From assembly GCF_001544375.1 (NCBI RefSeq), contig NZ_BCQJ01000004.1, positions 62,001 through 126,000 of the forward strand: a DNA stretch of 64,000 nt. The letters are read 5' to 3'. The stretch's first letter is position 1. Every line of letters begins with the position of its first letter. This document shows positions 7,816 to 18,634 of the stretch, in pieces. The position numbers and the translations under genes are program-made. The notes below the pieces were generated by a model. That model did no database searches, was not told the DNA's origin, and worked only from the letters and a program-made list of their open reading frames with translations. Source of the DNA: Enterococcus canis NBRC 100695. Lineage in GTDB: Bacteria > Bacillota > Bacilli > Lactobacillales > Enterococcaceae.

Positions 7816-7821
7816 TATAAT
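7816..7821 (+). promoter_or_regulatory. -10 element of trpS
   Basis: A perfect TATAAT lies 38 bases before the trpS start, behind a T-rich tract. The -35 is poor (a TGTAAT-like sequence near 7794). Confidence 0.45.
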
Positions 7822-7823
7822 AG

Positions 7824-8867
<1,044 letters not shown>

Positions 8868-8884
8868 ACCTCAATACTAAATTG

Positions 8885-8915
8885 AAAGGTCCGTGATCAA
8901 TGATCACGGACCTTT
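8885..8915. terminator. Bidirectional terminator between trpS and ABC exporter
   Basis: A near-perfect palindrome of 15 bp arms (AAAGGTCCGTGATCA and its complement) with T-tracts on both sides serves the two convergent genes. Confidence 0.88.
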
Positions 8916-8917
8916 TT

Positions 8918-10633
8918 TCATTTTCTAAACTGGGCATCATGCAAACGACGGTAGTGGCCATCACGAGCTAATAATTCTTCGTGGGTCCCCTCCTCTAATA
9001 TGCCCTGTTCGCTGACTACAATGATGCGGGTGGCATGCTTGATAGTCGCCAAACGATGGGCGATGATCAAGGTCGTGCGCCCAGCGGAAAGACCATTCAA
9101 CGATTCTTGAATCACTTGTTCCGTCTCCGTATCCAATGCGGAAGTAGCTTCGTCCAAAATCAAAATAGGCGGATTCTTCAAGAACATCCGGGCGATGGCG
9201 ACCCGCTGTTTCTGACCACCAGACAATTTCACGCCTCGTTCGCCAATAAGCGTATCCAGACCTTCACTCATCTGCTGAATTACCGGTTCTAAATGGGCTA
9301 ATTTGACCGCTTGTAAAATCTCAGCCTCTGAAGCATCCAATTTACCATAGGCGATATTTTCGCGAATCGTTCCCGGAAATAAAAAGACATCTTGTTGCAC
9401 GATACCAATTTGACTTCTTAAGGAGGCCAACGTCATTTTTTGGATATTGATGCCATCAATAGTGATCTCGCCATCAGTCACTTCATAAAAACGCGGCAGT
9501 AAATTACATAGCGTTGTTTTGCCGGACCCGCTCTGGCCGACAAAGGCCACCGTTTCACCGGGTTCGATTTGCAGATTGATGTGGCTTAAAACTTTATGGC
9601 CGTCACTATAAGCAAAAGAAACATCTTGGTAGCGGATATTGCCAACTAAATGGGTCACGGCTTTGGCCCCAGGGCGATCTTGAATCGTCGGTGTTTTATC
9701 CAACTCTTCGGTCAATCGTTGGAAACCAGCAATGCCTTTCGGATAACTTTCAATCATGTTGTTAACCTTCTCAATCGGGCGCACAAAGACATTGGCAAAC
9801 AGGATAAAGCTGACAAACTGCCCATTGGTCAATTCCCCTTGTATGACATAATAAGCGCCAAAAATCAAAGTAAATAAGTTGATCAAGCGAATCAAAAAGT
9901 AATTATAAGACGAACTCACCGCCATTACCCGGTAAAACATGATCTTCGACTGGCGGTACGCTTGATTCAGGCCTTCAAAACGGCGCCGTTCAAAAGCTTC
10001 GTTCGCAAAAGATTGCGTGACCCGAATACCACTTACAGAAGCCTCCACCCCAGCATTAAACTCCCCTGAATTGTCGTAGATTTTCGTATTGACCTTGGTC
10101 ATCTTCTTATTGAAGAATAAAAGAGCAATGGAGATCAACGGCAATAGTACAAAGGTCGCAATTGCTAATTTGGCGTGGATATTTAGCATGAAAATAAAGG
10201 AACCTAAGAGGGTCATCACCGTAATAAACACATCTTCTGGACCATGGTGAGCCACTTCTGAGATTTCAAATAAATCCGTCGTCAAGCGACTAATCAACTT
10301 ACCGGTTTTTTGATTATCGTAATACTCAAAGGGTTGCGTCTGCAAATGGCTATACAGTTCCCGCCGCATATCCGTTTCAATATTGACCCCCAGCTTGTGT
10401 CCAAAAAAGACCACGATATATTGCAAAGCAGTATTTAGCCCGTAAAAAAGCAATAAGCCAATACAAACTAACACAATCAGCCGGAAATTTCCTTGCGGCA
10501 TAATATTATCAATGACCTGATTCACCACAATCGGGAAGGTCAATTCCAATAACCCTGCCAGTACAGCACAAGTAAAATCTAAAATAAAGAGACCTTTATA
10601 TGGTCGATAATAGCTAAAAAAACGTTTCAGCAT
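8918..10633 (-). CDS. ABC transporter, permease and ATPase in one chain
   Basis: A 571-residue half-transporter of the lipid/multidrug exporter type, expected to work as a homodimer in the membrane. The first 320 or so residues contain six membrane helices (first at about 15-35, then 50-80, and the pair near 135-175). The ATPase follows: Walker A GQSGSGKTT near 365, the Q-loop, signature LSGGQKQR near 475, and Walker B ILDEATSALD. An H-loop (IIAHRLATI) closes the site. Because both modules are in one chain and no partner gene is adjacent, a homodimer is likely. It resembles YwjA/MsbA-like exporters; the substrate is not deducible. Confidence 0.9.
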   Translation of the reverse strand: MLKRFFSYYRPYKGLFILDFTCAVLAGLLELTFPIVVNQVIDNIMPQGNFRLIVLVCIGLLLFYGLNTALQYIVVFFGHKLGVNIETDMRRELYSHLQTQPFEYYDNQKTGKLISRLTTDLFEISEVAHHGPEDVFITVMTLLGSFIFMLNIHAKLAIATFVLLPLISIALLFFNKKMTKVNTKIYDNSGEFNAGVEASVSGIRVTQSFANEAFERRRFEGLNQAYRQSKIMFYRVMAVSSSYNYFLIRLINLFTLIFGAYYVIQGELTNGQFVSFILFANVFVRPIEKVNNMIESYPKGIAGFQRLTEELDKTPTIQDRPGAKAVTHLVGNIRYQDVSFAYSDGHKVLSHINLQIEPGETVAFVGQSGSGKTTLCNLLPRFYEVTDGEITIDGINIQKMTLASLRSQIGIVQQDVFLFPGTIRENIAYGKLDASEAEILQAVKLAHLEPVIQQMSEGLDTLIGERGVKLSGGQKQRVAIARMFLKNPPILILDEATSALDTETEQVIQESLNGLSAGRTTLIIAHRLATIKHATRIIVVSEQGILEEGTHEELLARDGHYRRLHDAQFRK

Positions 10634-10871
10634 CCCCTCACCTCTTTCATTTGCCCATTATACGGAAAATTCAAACTTTTCGCAAAAAACGGTGTCAATC
10701 CTTGCACTATCAATTTTCAGTAAATCCTACTGTTTTTTTAAGTCGTTTAAGGTAATAAAAACCTTTATTTGACGGGCTTTTAGGGCTTTTCAAACAGCTA
10801 TTTTTCGGCTAGAATGAACCCGTGAAATTTTTTTGAAAAAATGAAATATATTTTGAAAGGCGTGCTGATTT

Positions 10872-11582
10872 TTGATTCAAGCTGTAGTGTTTGATGTAGA
10901 TGATACGATTTACGACCAACAGGAGCCCTTCCGCCGTTCCATCCACCAATTATTTCCCTTAGTTACTGAGGAAGATATGGCACCACTTTATATCCGTTTC
11001 CGCCATCATAGTGATACCACCTTTGAAAAAACGATCACCGGCGAGTGGACGTTAGCCTATATGCGCTGTTTCCGTATCAAAGCTTCCCTTAGTGACCTGG
11101 ATTATCCAGATATTACCGATGAGGCGGCGTTGGCATTCCAACAAGTCTATGAACAAGCTTTAGATGAAATCGTGATGCACCCTGAAGTAGAACGGACCTT
11201 AGACTATCTAAAAGCCCAAAACATCCCGCTAGGTTTGATCACTAACGGCCCCACAGATCATCAATACAAGAAAATCAAGCAACTGAATTTAGAAAAATGG
11301 GTTCCTAGTGAACGGATTATCATTTCGCAAGCGGCCGGCTATCAAAAACCCGACCCACGTATTTTTGAATTAGCAGAAAATCTTTTTAACTTCGAGCCTA
11401 CGACGACCCTATATGTCGGCGATAGCTTTGAAAATGATGTCGTTGGTGCTAAAAGTCGTGATTGGCATGCCCTTTGGTTTAACCATCGCGAACGACAACT
11501 GCCAACTGATGCCCAAGCCCTGCATGATGTGGAGTTAAGTAGTTTTTGTCAATTACCAGCCACCATCGAAGCGTTGTTTTAA
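10872..11582 (+). CDS. HAD-family phosphatase (YjjG/pyrimidine-nucleotidase-like)
   Basis: A 236-residue haloacid dehalogenase-type hydrolase. All four motifs are present: DVDDT (D8, D10) for the nucleophile and acid, TNGP for motif II, the lysine in QKPDPRIF for motif III, and VGDSFENDV for the magnesium aspartates. The helical cap between motifs I and II fits subclass I enzymes acting on nucleotides or sugar phosphates. The start is TTG at 10872 with AAAGGCG upstream; no better ATG lies nearby. A TAGAAT -10 lies near 10813. The substrate cannot be set from sequence. It is followed by an MgtC-like gene in the same direction. Confidence 0.85.
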   Translation: MIQAVVFDVDDTIYDQQEPFRRSIHQLFPLVTEEDMAPLYIRFRHHSDTTFEKTITGEWTLAYMRCFRIKASLSDLDYPDITDEAALAFQQVYEQALDEIVMHPEVERTLDYLKAQNIPLGLITNGPTDHQYKKIKQLNLEKWVPSERIIISQAAGYQKPDPRIFELAENLFNFEPTTTLYVGDSFENDVVGAKSRDWHALWFNHRERQLPTDAQALHDVELSSFCQLPATIEALF

Positions 11583-11644
11583 AACGGCAAATCTTTGGCA
11601 ACACGCCCCTTTTGCGCTAAAGTAGAAGTAAGGAGTGGATGCGG

Positions 11645-12346
11645 ATGTTTGCTGTAACAGTACCTCATGCATTATTACGTTTAGGTCTCGCCATCGCCAT
11701 GGGTAGTGCCATCGGCTATGACCGAGAACAAAAAAATCGCCCAGCTGGTATGCGAACCCATGTGTTGGTGTGTATTGGCGCTTGTGTGATTGCCATGATC
11801 CAACAAGAGATTGCCTCCCAAGCCATTGAATTTGCCAAAGACAATCTAGAAATCGCCACCGTGATTCGGTCTGATCAAGCCCGTTTGATTGCTCAAGTGG
11901 TGAGTGGTGTCGGCTTTCTAGGTGCGGGCACGATTATCGTGACCCACCATTCAATCCGGGGCCTGACAACTGCAGCCTCTTTATGGGCGACTGCCGGGCT
12001 GGGGTTAGCGGTAGGAATGGGCTATTATCAAATTGCTCTCTTAAGTTTTGTAGCAGTATTATTGGTCTTGGTTTTCTTGAAAAAGATTATTCATGTCAAT
12101 GTACATCAACGCTTACAGATCAAGTACCGCAATAAGAATGCTACTAAGGCCTTCTTAAAAAACTATTTTGCCCAACACGGGATTACCGTGGATGACTTGG
12201 ACTTCATTGTGGAGCAAAGTACCGATGGACCCGTCTATCGCAGCGTCTACGTGTTACATGTTCCCCGTGGCTTTAAGTATCCACAAATGATCGAAGATTT
12301 GTCTTTAAACGATGACATTCTTTCAATTCGGACGGTTACCGTCTAA
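11645..12346 (+). CDS. MgtC/SapB-family membrane protein
   Basis: A 233-residue protein with four or five membrane helices in the first 150 residues and a C-terminal cytosolic ACT-like part. The family core GSAIGYDREQKNRPAGMRTHVLV and the GVGFLGAGTI and GLTTAASLW motifs are all present. MgtC relatives influence magnesium homeostasis and, in intracellular pathogens, survival at low magnesium; in other bacteria the role is unclear. The ATG at 11645 is favoured because AAGGAG lies 9 bases before it; an in-frame ATG at 11639 is only 3 bases away. It ends at a bidirectional hairpin shared with the SNF2 gene. Confidence 0.88.
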   Translation: MFAVTVPHALLRLGLAIAMGSAIGYDREQKNRPAGMRTHVLVCIGACVIAMIQQEIASQAIEFAKDNLEIATVIRSDQARLIAQVVSGVGFLGAGTIIVTHHSIRGLTTAASLWATAGLGLAVGMGYYQIALLSFVAVLLVLVFLKKIIHVNVHQRLQIKYRNKNATKAFLKNYFAQHGITVDDLDFIVEQSTDGPVYRSVYVLHVPRGFKYPQMIEDLSLNDDILSIRTVTV

Positions 12347-12352
12347 CGCAAT

Positions 12353-12407
12353 AAAAAGCGGCGTCAAATGCGACCTACACATAAGGCCGTACTTGATGCC
12401 GCTTTTT
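12353..12407. terminator. Bidirectional terminator between mgtC-like and SNF2 genes
   Basis: Arms AAAAAGCGGCGTCAA (12353-12367) and TTGATGCCGCTTTTT (12393-12407) form a long stem with A/T-tracts on both ends, serving two converging genes. Confidence 0.8.
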
Positions 12408-12409
12408 AG

Positions 12410-15400
12410 TTAACTGCCCATGCTTAGAATCATACGGATATCTTCTTCCGTCAAACGCTGCAGTTGTTCTTCATTACCCTGGATAACCCGCTGGAACAGC
12501 TCGCGTTTTTCCTGTTGCAGTGCATCCATTCGTTCCTCAATCGTTCCTTCAGCAATCATGCGCCAAACTTCTACGACTTTTTTCTGACCAATCCGGTGAG
12601 CGCGCCCAGCAGCTTGTTCTTCCACCGCAGGATTCCACCATAGATCGTACAAAATCACTGTATCGGCTCCCGTTAAATTGAGCCCCGTCCCACCGGCCTT
12701 CATAGAAATCAAAAAGACATCCTTTTCATCTGCGTTAAAGGCATCCACCATTTGGATTCGATCTTGGGGTTTCGTGCTCCCCCGCAAATAGAAAGTCGTA
12801 AGGCCTCGTTTCGCCAATTCCGCTTCTAAAATACTCAACATCCCGGTAAATTGCGAGAATAATAGGACCCGCCGACCATTTTCTTTGGCCGTTTCTAACA
12901 AGTCTAAGACTTGTTCTAATTTACCTGAGCTGCCAGCGTAATCCGGCAAAAAGAGCCGCGGATCGTCACAGATTTGGCGTAAACGCGTCAAGCCCGCTAA
13001 AATATTCATGCGATTTTTACGGAAAGTTTGTTGATCCATCCCCGCCACTTCCGCCTGCATTTGACGTAAATAAGCCAAGTAGACCGTTTTTTGCTCTTCG
13101 GTTAAGACCGAATATAAATTACTTTCAATTTTTTCTGGCAAATCCTTCAAGACATCTTTTTTCTCGCGTCGCAACACAAAAGGCTGAATCATTGTAGCCA
13201 CAGTCGCAGGCGTAAGTTCCCGAAATTGATTCTTAGGTGGAAACAAGCCCGGCAGAACCAGTTGGAACAGTGACCACAGTTCTTCCAGATTGTTTTCAAT
13301 CGGCGTCCCACTTAAAGCAAAGCGATGGGGAATTGCCAGCGTCCGCAAGGCTTGCGCGGTTTTAGTCGCACTGTTCTTGACCATTTGGGCCTCATCTAGA
13401 ATCAGATAGCCAAAGGTCCGACCTTGATATGCTTCGATATCTTGACGCAAGCTGGCATATGAAGTGATCCAAACATTGGCTGATTGTGCCAATAGTTGTT
13501 GCCGCTCTTCTTTGGTCCCGTTCACTACCACTGTCGTTAAGCTCGGCGCGAATTTACGAAATTCTGCTTGCCAGTTATAGGTTAAGCTGGCTGGCGCCAC
13601 GATTAAGGCCGGGGTTGCTGCGGTTTTCTCAGACAACAAGTAAGCAATCGTCTGAAGTGTCTTTCCTAGTCCCATTTCGTCAGCTAAAATACCGCCAAAC
13701 TGATAATGACTTAGCATTTTTAACCAACGATAACCCGTCACTTGATAACTCCGCAGCGTCGCCTGTAACCCTTCTGGTAATACTGCCGGAAACTGCTCTG
13801 GTGCATTGAGGTCCGTTACCATTTTCTCAAAGCTATCTGAAAAAGTGGCTCGGCCCCCTAAGGTTTCTTGGACATAAAGGCCTTGATTACGCGGCACTTG
13901 GATGGCACCGTCTTTGACTACGCCGCCCCGCAATTGCTGCAGCGCTTGGCTCGTCTCTTGAAACTCTTCTGAGTCAAAGGTTAAAATGGCACCGCTTTTC
14001 GTGGTATAGAAGGCTTCCTTTCGCAAGAGTGCCCGCAAAGCAGCATCAACCTCTTCAGCCTCAATCCCGCTAATGTCAAAACGCACAGATAACCAAGAAC
14101 CTTCATCATTGACGGCCACTTCTGGTCGATATTGTTGCGCATCTAGAAAGAGTTCCCGCAGCTTTTTCCCCATCTTTACTTGCCCATAACGTCGTAAAAG
14201 GGGCAGCTCTTGGGTAAAAAATTGATAAAGCGCGGCCTCTTTTGGCAAAGCTTTCTCGTAGCCCGTCGCCGTTTTTGTAAAACCTAATTGAGGCAAAATC
14301 TGCAACGCAGCCGTCTCGCCACTACGATCCCGCAAGACCTCTTGCTGCACAGCTACCTCATGAGCAGGGTCCGTTGAGAAGACTGCCGGCTCATAATGAA
14401 AATCAACTCGCAGACGAATCTTCCCTTGCTGTTTCTTCAAGACATACTGGACTTCTAAAGGTACGGATAATACTTGCGCTTGAATAGCCGATTCCACTTG
14501 GACGTGGCCAATTTCCCTGAGCGCCGGTAACACATCCGTAAAGACGGCTGACAGCTCACTAGTCTCATAATGAACTATAGGCTCCTTCATCCGCTTTAAT
14601 AGCTGTTGCAAGGTGCGGTAAATTGCTTCTTGCCGCACGCTTAACTGGTAGATTTGTCCATGAAAAAATAGCCAGTGATAGGGCGCTAGAAATAAGGTAT
14701 GCTGGTCTAAAATCCGTAGTTCTGCGCCATTTACAGTCGTAACCAAATGAAACTCAACAGGTGGCAGACCTGGTTCGAAAGTCAGTTGCTGCAACGTTTC
14801 CGTCTCGGTAGTAAAGAATAGTCGGCCCGTATCTGCTAGTTCCTGCAGCAATGGCTGACCTGCCAGTGGCAATTGCAGGTAGCGACGCTCTTGTTTCCCC
14901 TTAATCATAATGGGGTCGACATTCAGTAATTGATTGTTTGCCTGAATCGTTGCTAATTGCGCCAACAATTGTTGATCTTGCGGTGCAAAGGCTTCTCTTG
15001 CTAACTGGAAGACTAGCCGATTCGTTGTGAACTCTCCTTCTGTCAAAAAGGTTTGTAAAAATTCACCGATATTTTTGACGATATAATTGCGTTTGGTTTG
15101 TTGATAACCAATTTTCAAACTGATCAATAGCAGACTATCCTCCGGATGATAAGGATTGAACAAATGGGGCTCTACATGATACTCAACTACTAGCTTACGA
15201 CCACGTTTCGGCTTTTCCAACAAACGAGCGAAGCCTTTAGTGAACATCGTACCGGGTGTAAGTTTGGCAAAACCGGTCGCCGCAGTAATAATACGCGAAG
15301 TTCCCTGCTCTTTTAAATACAGCTCCACCGCAACCGTATGCTTGCAATAGCCGTGTTCCTGCCAATAGGGACACTCGCAATAATCTTTTTCTTTAGCTGT

Positions 15401-15550
15401 TCCATCTAGCTCCACCATATAAGGTTCTGTTCCTAAAACCTCGGCATGCCAGACACGGGCTTCTTGATCAGCTTCCACTGATAAGACCCGACCTTCTTTC
15501 AGGTATTGGCGCCCGCGTTCAATTGTTTTTTCTGGAATACTCCACTTCAT
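12410..15550 (-). CDS. SNF2-family DNA helicase/translocase with SWIM zinc finger
   Basis: A 1046-residue SWI2/SNF2 ATPase. The N-terminus carries a SWIM zinc finger (CECPYWQEHGYCKH, near residues 57-70), then a bacterial SNF2-associated region. The helicase core starts near residue 600 with motif I DEMGLGKT (about 625), motif II DEAQ, and motif III-like SGTPIENN. The second RecA lobe has SQFTGML, GGTGLNL and HRIGQ. Such proteins move on double-stranded DNA and remodel nucleic-acid-bound proteins, including stalled RNA polymerase. The gene starts 12 bases after sbcC with an AGGAGG site, so it is probably the third gene of an sbcD-sbcC-SNF2 operon, supporting a repair role. Confidence 0.93.
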   Translation of the reverse strand: MKWSIPEKTIERGRQYLKEGRVLSVEADQEARVWHAEVLGTEPYMVELDGTAKEKDYCECPYWQEHGYCKHTVAVELYLKEQGTSRIITAATGFAKLTPGTMFTKGFARLLEKPKRGRKLVVEYHVEPHLFNPYHPEDSLLLISLKIGYQQTKRNYIVKNIGEFLQTFLTEGEFTTNRLVFQLAREAFAPQDQQLLAQLATIQANNQLLNVDPIMIKGKQERRYLQLPLAGQPLLQELADTGRLFFTTETETLQQLTFEPGLPPVEFHLVTTVNGAELRILDQHTLFLAPYHWLFFHGQIYQLSVRQEAIYRTLQQLLKRMKEPIVHYETSELSAVFTDVLPALREIGHVQVESAIQAQVLSVPLEVQYVLKKQQGKIRLRVDFHYEPAVFSTDPAHEVAVQQEVLRDRSGETAALQILPQLGFTKTATGYEKALPKEAALYQFFTQELPLLRRYGQVKMGKKLRELFLDAQQYRPEVAVNDEGSWLSVRFDISGIEAEEVDAALRALLRKEAFYTTKSGAILTFDSEEFQETSQALQQLRGGVVKDGAIQVPRNQGLYVQETLGGRATFSDSFEKMVTDLNAPEQFPAVLPEGLQATLRSYQVTGYRWLKMLSHYQFGGILADEMGLGKTLQTIAYLLSEKTAATPALIVAPASLTYNWQAEFRKFAPSLTTVVVNGTKEERQQLLAQSANVWITSYASLRQDIEAYQGRTFGYLILDEAQMVKNSATKTAQALRTLAIPHRFALSGTPIENNLEELWSLFQLVLPGLFPPKNQFRELTPATVATMIQPFVLRREKKDVLKDLPEKIESNLYSVLTEEQKTVYLAYLRQMQAEVAGMDQQTFRKNRMNILAGLTRLRQICDDPRLFLPDYAGSSGKLEQVLDLLETAKENGRRVLLFSQFTGMLSILEAELAKRGLTTFYLRGSTKPQDRIQMVDAFNADEKDVFLISMKAGGTGLNLTGADTVILYDLWWNPAVEEQAAGRAHRIGQKKVVEVWRMIAEGTIEERMDALQQEKRELFQRVIQGNEEQLQRLTEEDIRMILSMGS

Positions 15551-15562
15551 GGGGGCCCTCCT

Positions 15563-18500
15563 CTATACTTTATACTCTACTCGGCTTTGACCAGTACCGC
15601 TGGTGATCACCTGCAGTTGTTGCGGAATTCGTTCTTTTAACTCCCGCACGTGGCTAATGATCCCAATCATGCGGCCTTCCGTTTCAATACTTTCCAAGGC
15701 TTCCATCGCCATCTCTAAAGATTCTTCATCTAACGAACCAAAACCCTCGTCGATAAATAGCGCCTCGATGGCTACACCACCCGCTTGTGCTTGGATTACT
15801 TCTGCTAGGGCTAGGGCTAAGGCTAGGGCAGCAATAAAGCTTTCGCCACCAGACAAGGTATGCGCACTACGACTAGCACCGGCGTTGTCGTCATACACAT
15901 CAATCTCTAAACCTGACTGATTCTTATAGCTGCCCGCTTCAGCATTCAACAAGAATTGATAACGCCCATGGGTTAGCTGCCCCAGACGTTGATTGGCAAC
16001 GCGTAAGACTTCTTGCAGATACGCTTGTAAAACATAGCGCTCTAAGCCGGTTTTTAATGGATTATTACCACTGGCCACATCCGCTAACTGCTGGAGCTCC
16101 GCCATCTGGGCCCATTCCGCCTGGTTCGCCGCCAGTCCCGCGGATACCTCTTCAAAAATTCGTTGGTTACGGTCATAGCGATTTTTTTCAGTTAAATAAC
16201 GCTCCTGCTGCTCTTGCCAAAGATTGCGAGCGGTGGTTACCGCTGCTTCTAATGGTGCTAATTCTGGCTGTGGTTGTTGCGCAATTTTTTGTTGTAATTC
16301 AGCTAACCGCTGATTAGTCAAAGCAACTTGCTGCTGGTAGTCTGCTGCGGCCTCTCTTAACTCTGGTAATTGCGGCAACGCCGTCAGCCAGCTTTGTAAA
16401 GTGGTCTCTGTTAGCTGGCGGCTATTTAACACCGCTGTTACTTTTTCTTCCTGCAGTTCTTTCGTAACTAAGGCTGCCGTTAATTCTTTTTGTTCAGCCG
16501 TAATTTCAACTTCTAAACGAGTCGCCGTAGCGCTGGCTTCCTGCAAGGTCTGCTGCGCTTCAGCGTATGCTTGTTCCCATTTTTGGTAGGTCGCTTGTAA
16601 CGCTTTTACCTTCGCCAATACCTCCGCTTGCGAGGTTGGCGGCAATTGAGTTGCCAGGCTTTTAAGCTCACCGGCTAATTGCGCCAGTTGAAGTGTCCGT
16701 TGCTGACTCCGTTCGGTTAATTCTTGGCGCTGCACTTCTTGGGCCTGCGCGCGGTCCGCGGCTTGCTCCAATTCAAGTAATGTAGCCGCCGCGGCTTGTT
16801 GTGTCTTTTCAGCCGTTTGTAGTTGTGCTTGCAATTCAGCCTGAAGTTCTGCTGGCTCACTTTGCAGTTGCGGATACCGTTTTTTAAAGTCTCGCCACTC
16901 GGCTAGCCAAGCCGTTTGTTGGCGGGCTAATTCTTGGCTTTTCTCTTCATAAGCCGCTTTTAAATTAGCATACTGGGTTTCGAGGCGGGCCACCTCAGCT
17001 GTCGCCGCCTGCCAAGCTGCTTCGGCTTGTTGAAAACGGGCTTCTGTCTGTTCCTCAACTTCCGTAGCCACCGCTGGCTGGGGATGTTCTAAAGAACCAC
17101 ATAGCGGACAAGCAGTCCCTGGCAGTAAATCTTTTGCCAATCGCGCAATCTGAGCTTGCGCCCAAGCACTCTGTCGTTTCGTTTTTTCTAACTCAGCCTC
17201 CGTTGCTCGTTGCTTTTGCTGAACTAACTGTTTTTTTACTGTCGCAATCGGCGTTTTTGCTAGTCCCGTCATAGCTTGTTGCCACTGATCTCGCTGCTGG
17301 GCCAGCGCTTGCCACTTCTCAGCCATTCTAGCAACTTCCTGCTCTTGTTCTCGCGCGGCATAAACGTTAGCCTGGGCTTGGGCTAGCTCTTGATTAGTTG
17401 GTCCCGTGATAGCCAACGTCGCTAACAATTGCTGATCTCTGGCGGCAGCTTGTTGGAGCTCTCGCTGTTGTTCTAGTAATACCGATTGCTGTTGAAAACG
17501 GGGTAACAGTTCTTGCAGGCGCTGAGCTTCATTTTTCTGGGCTTGCATCTCCGTTTCTTGTTCTTGTAACTTGGCTAGAGTGGCTGTTTTTTCCGCCACT
17601 ACTGCTTGGGCAAGCGGTAGTTTTTCCAGCAAGTTTGCTACCGTAGCCTGACGTTTCGTAACAGCTAAGCGACTCTCCGTAGTTTTAGCCAATAAAGCCT
17701 CCTGCTGACCGGCCCATTCCAACTCCTTGATCCGTTCTAGACGCTGTTCTTGCTCAGGACGCAATAGTTCTAACTGGGCTTGCTGGGCTTGTCGTTTGCT
17801 TTGCTCTTGATACCATTCCGTCAAGCGCTCGGCTTGCTGCAGAACTTGTTGGGCCGCTTCCATCGCCTGAAACCGCGTCAACTGCTCAGCTTCCAAATGC
17901 GTTAATTGCTCTTGATGAATAGCTTGGGCTTGCTCTAGCGCTAGCAACTGCTCGGCCACCGTTACACCCGGCAACGCTAACTCCGTTTGATCCAATTTCC
18001 CCTGTAACCGCTGCATGACTGCTTCTAGCTGTTTATGGGTTTGTTTTGCCTCATTTTTAAGCCATTCGCTCCACTGCCGATAGAAATCCGTACCAAATAA
18101 GTTCCGTAGCAGCTGTTCTTTATTGTCGCTAGTGGCGGTAAGAAAGGCGCGAAAATCACCTTGCGGCAGTAAAACAATTTGGGCAAACTGCTTGGCATTC
18201 AAATGTAAAAGTTCTGTGATTAACGCTGCCACTTCACTAGTTTTGCTATATTCCTGCAACTCTTTACCGCTGGCATCATAAACTTTCAGGCTGATTTTAC
18301 TAGGCTGGACGCGAGTACCTGACCCGCGTTTTTTTAGTAATTCCTGTTCCGGGGTCCGCTTCAACTGGTAGGTATGTTGTTGATGTTCAAAGGTAAATGT
18401 CACTTCTGTTGGACTGTCCGGTTGGGCAAAAGCTGAACGCATCTCTTTACCTTGCCGCTCATCTCCTGAGGTAACACCATATAAGGCATAGCACATCCCA

Positions 18501-18634
18501 TCAAAAATGGTCGTTTTACCGGCGCCCGTTTTACCACTAATCAAAAAGAGCGACTGTTGCTGAAAACGATCAAACTCAATGGTCTCCTCGACAAAAGGAC
18601 CGAAATTTTTCAATGTCAGTTTTACTGGAATCAT
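15563..18634 (-). CDS. sbcC: Exonuclease subunit SbcC (Rad50-like)
   Basis: The 1023-residue ATPase subunit of the SbcCD nuclease, which trims hairpins and protein-blocked DNA ends. The N-terminal Walker A is GKTGAGKTT. Long coiled coils, rich in Gln, Ala and Glu, flank a zinc hook CPLCG at about residue 510. The C-terminal signature LSGGESF and the Walker B region ALFIDEGFGSLD complete the split ATPase. The start codon ATG overlaps the sbcD stop by 4 bases, so the two are translationally coupled. A run of Ala-Leu repeats just after the signature motif is encoded by a short near-repeat in the DNA (about 15800-15830), which is conserved family sequence. Confidence 0.96.
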   Translation of the reverse strand: MIPVKLTLKNFGPFVEETIEFDRFQQQSLFLISGKTGAGKTTIFDGMCYALYGVTSGDERQGKEMRSAFAQPDSPTEVTFTFEHQQHTYQLKRTPEQELLKKRGSGTRVQPSKISLKVYDASGKELQEYSKTSEVAALITELLHLNAKQFAQIVLLPQGDFRAFLTATSDNKEQLLRNLFGTDFYRQWSEWLKNEAKQTHKQLEAVMQRLQGKLDQTELALPGVTVAEQLLALEQAQAIHQEQLTHLEAEQLTRFQAMEAAQQVLQQAERLTEWYQEQSKRQAQQAQLELLRPEQEQRLERIKELEWAGQQEALLAKTTESRLAVTKRQATVANLLEKLPLAQAVVAEKTATLAKLQEQETEMQAQKNEAQRLQELLPRFQQQSVLLEQQRELQQAAARDQQLLATLAITGPTNQELAQAQANVYAAREQEQEVARMAEKWQALAQQRDQWQQAMTGLAKTPIATVKKQLVQQKQRATEAELEKTKRQSAWAQAQIARLAKDLLPGTACPLCGSLEHPQPAVATEVEEQTEARFQQAEAAWQAATAEVARLETQYANLKAAYEEKSQELARQQTAWLAEWRDFKKRYPQLQSEPAELQAELQAQLQTAEKTQQAAAATLLELEQAADRAQAQEVQRQELTERSQQRTLQLAQLAGELKSLATQLPPTSQAEVLAKVKALQATYQKWEQAYAEAQQTLQEASATATRLEVEITAEQKELTAALVTKELQEEKVTAVLNSRQLTETTLQSWLTALPQLPELREAAADYQQQVALTNQRLAELQQKIAQQPQPELAPLEAAVTTARNLWQEQQERYLTEKNRYDRNQRIFEEVSAGLAANQAEWAQMAELQQLADVASGNNPLKTGLERYVLQAYLQEVLRVANQRLGQLTHGRYQFLLNAEAGSYKNQSGLEIDVYDDNAGASRSAHTLSGGESFIAALALALALAEVIQAQAGGVAIEALFIDEGFGSLDEESLEMAMEALESIETEGRMIGIISHVRELKERIPQQLQVITSGTGQSRVEYKV

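Noticed and set aside
15800-15830. Tandem near-repeat of GCTAGG-type hexamers within sbcC
   Set aside because: It encodes the Ala-Leu run right after the ABC signature, which is conserved protein sequence rather than a DNA element.
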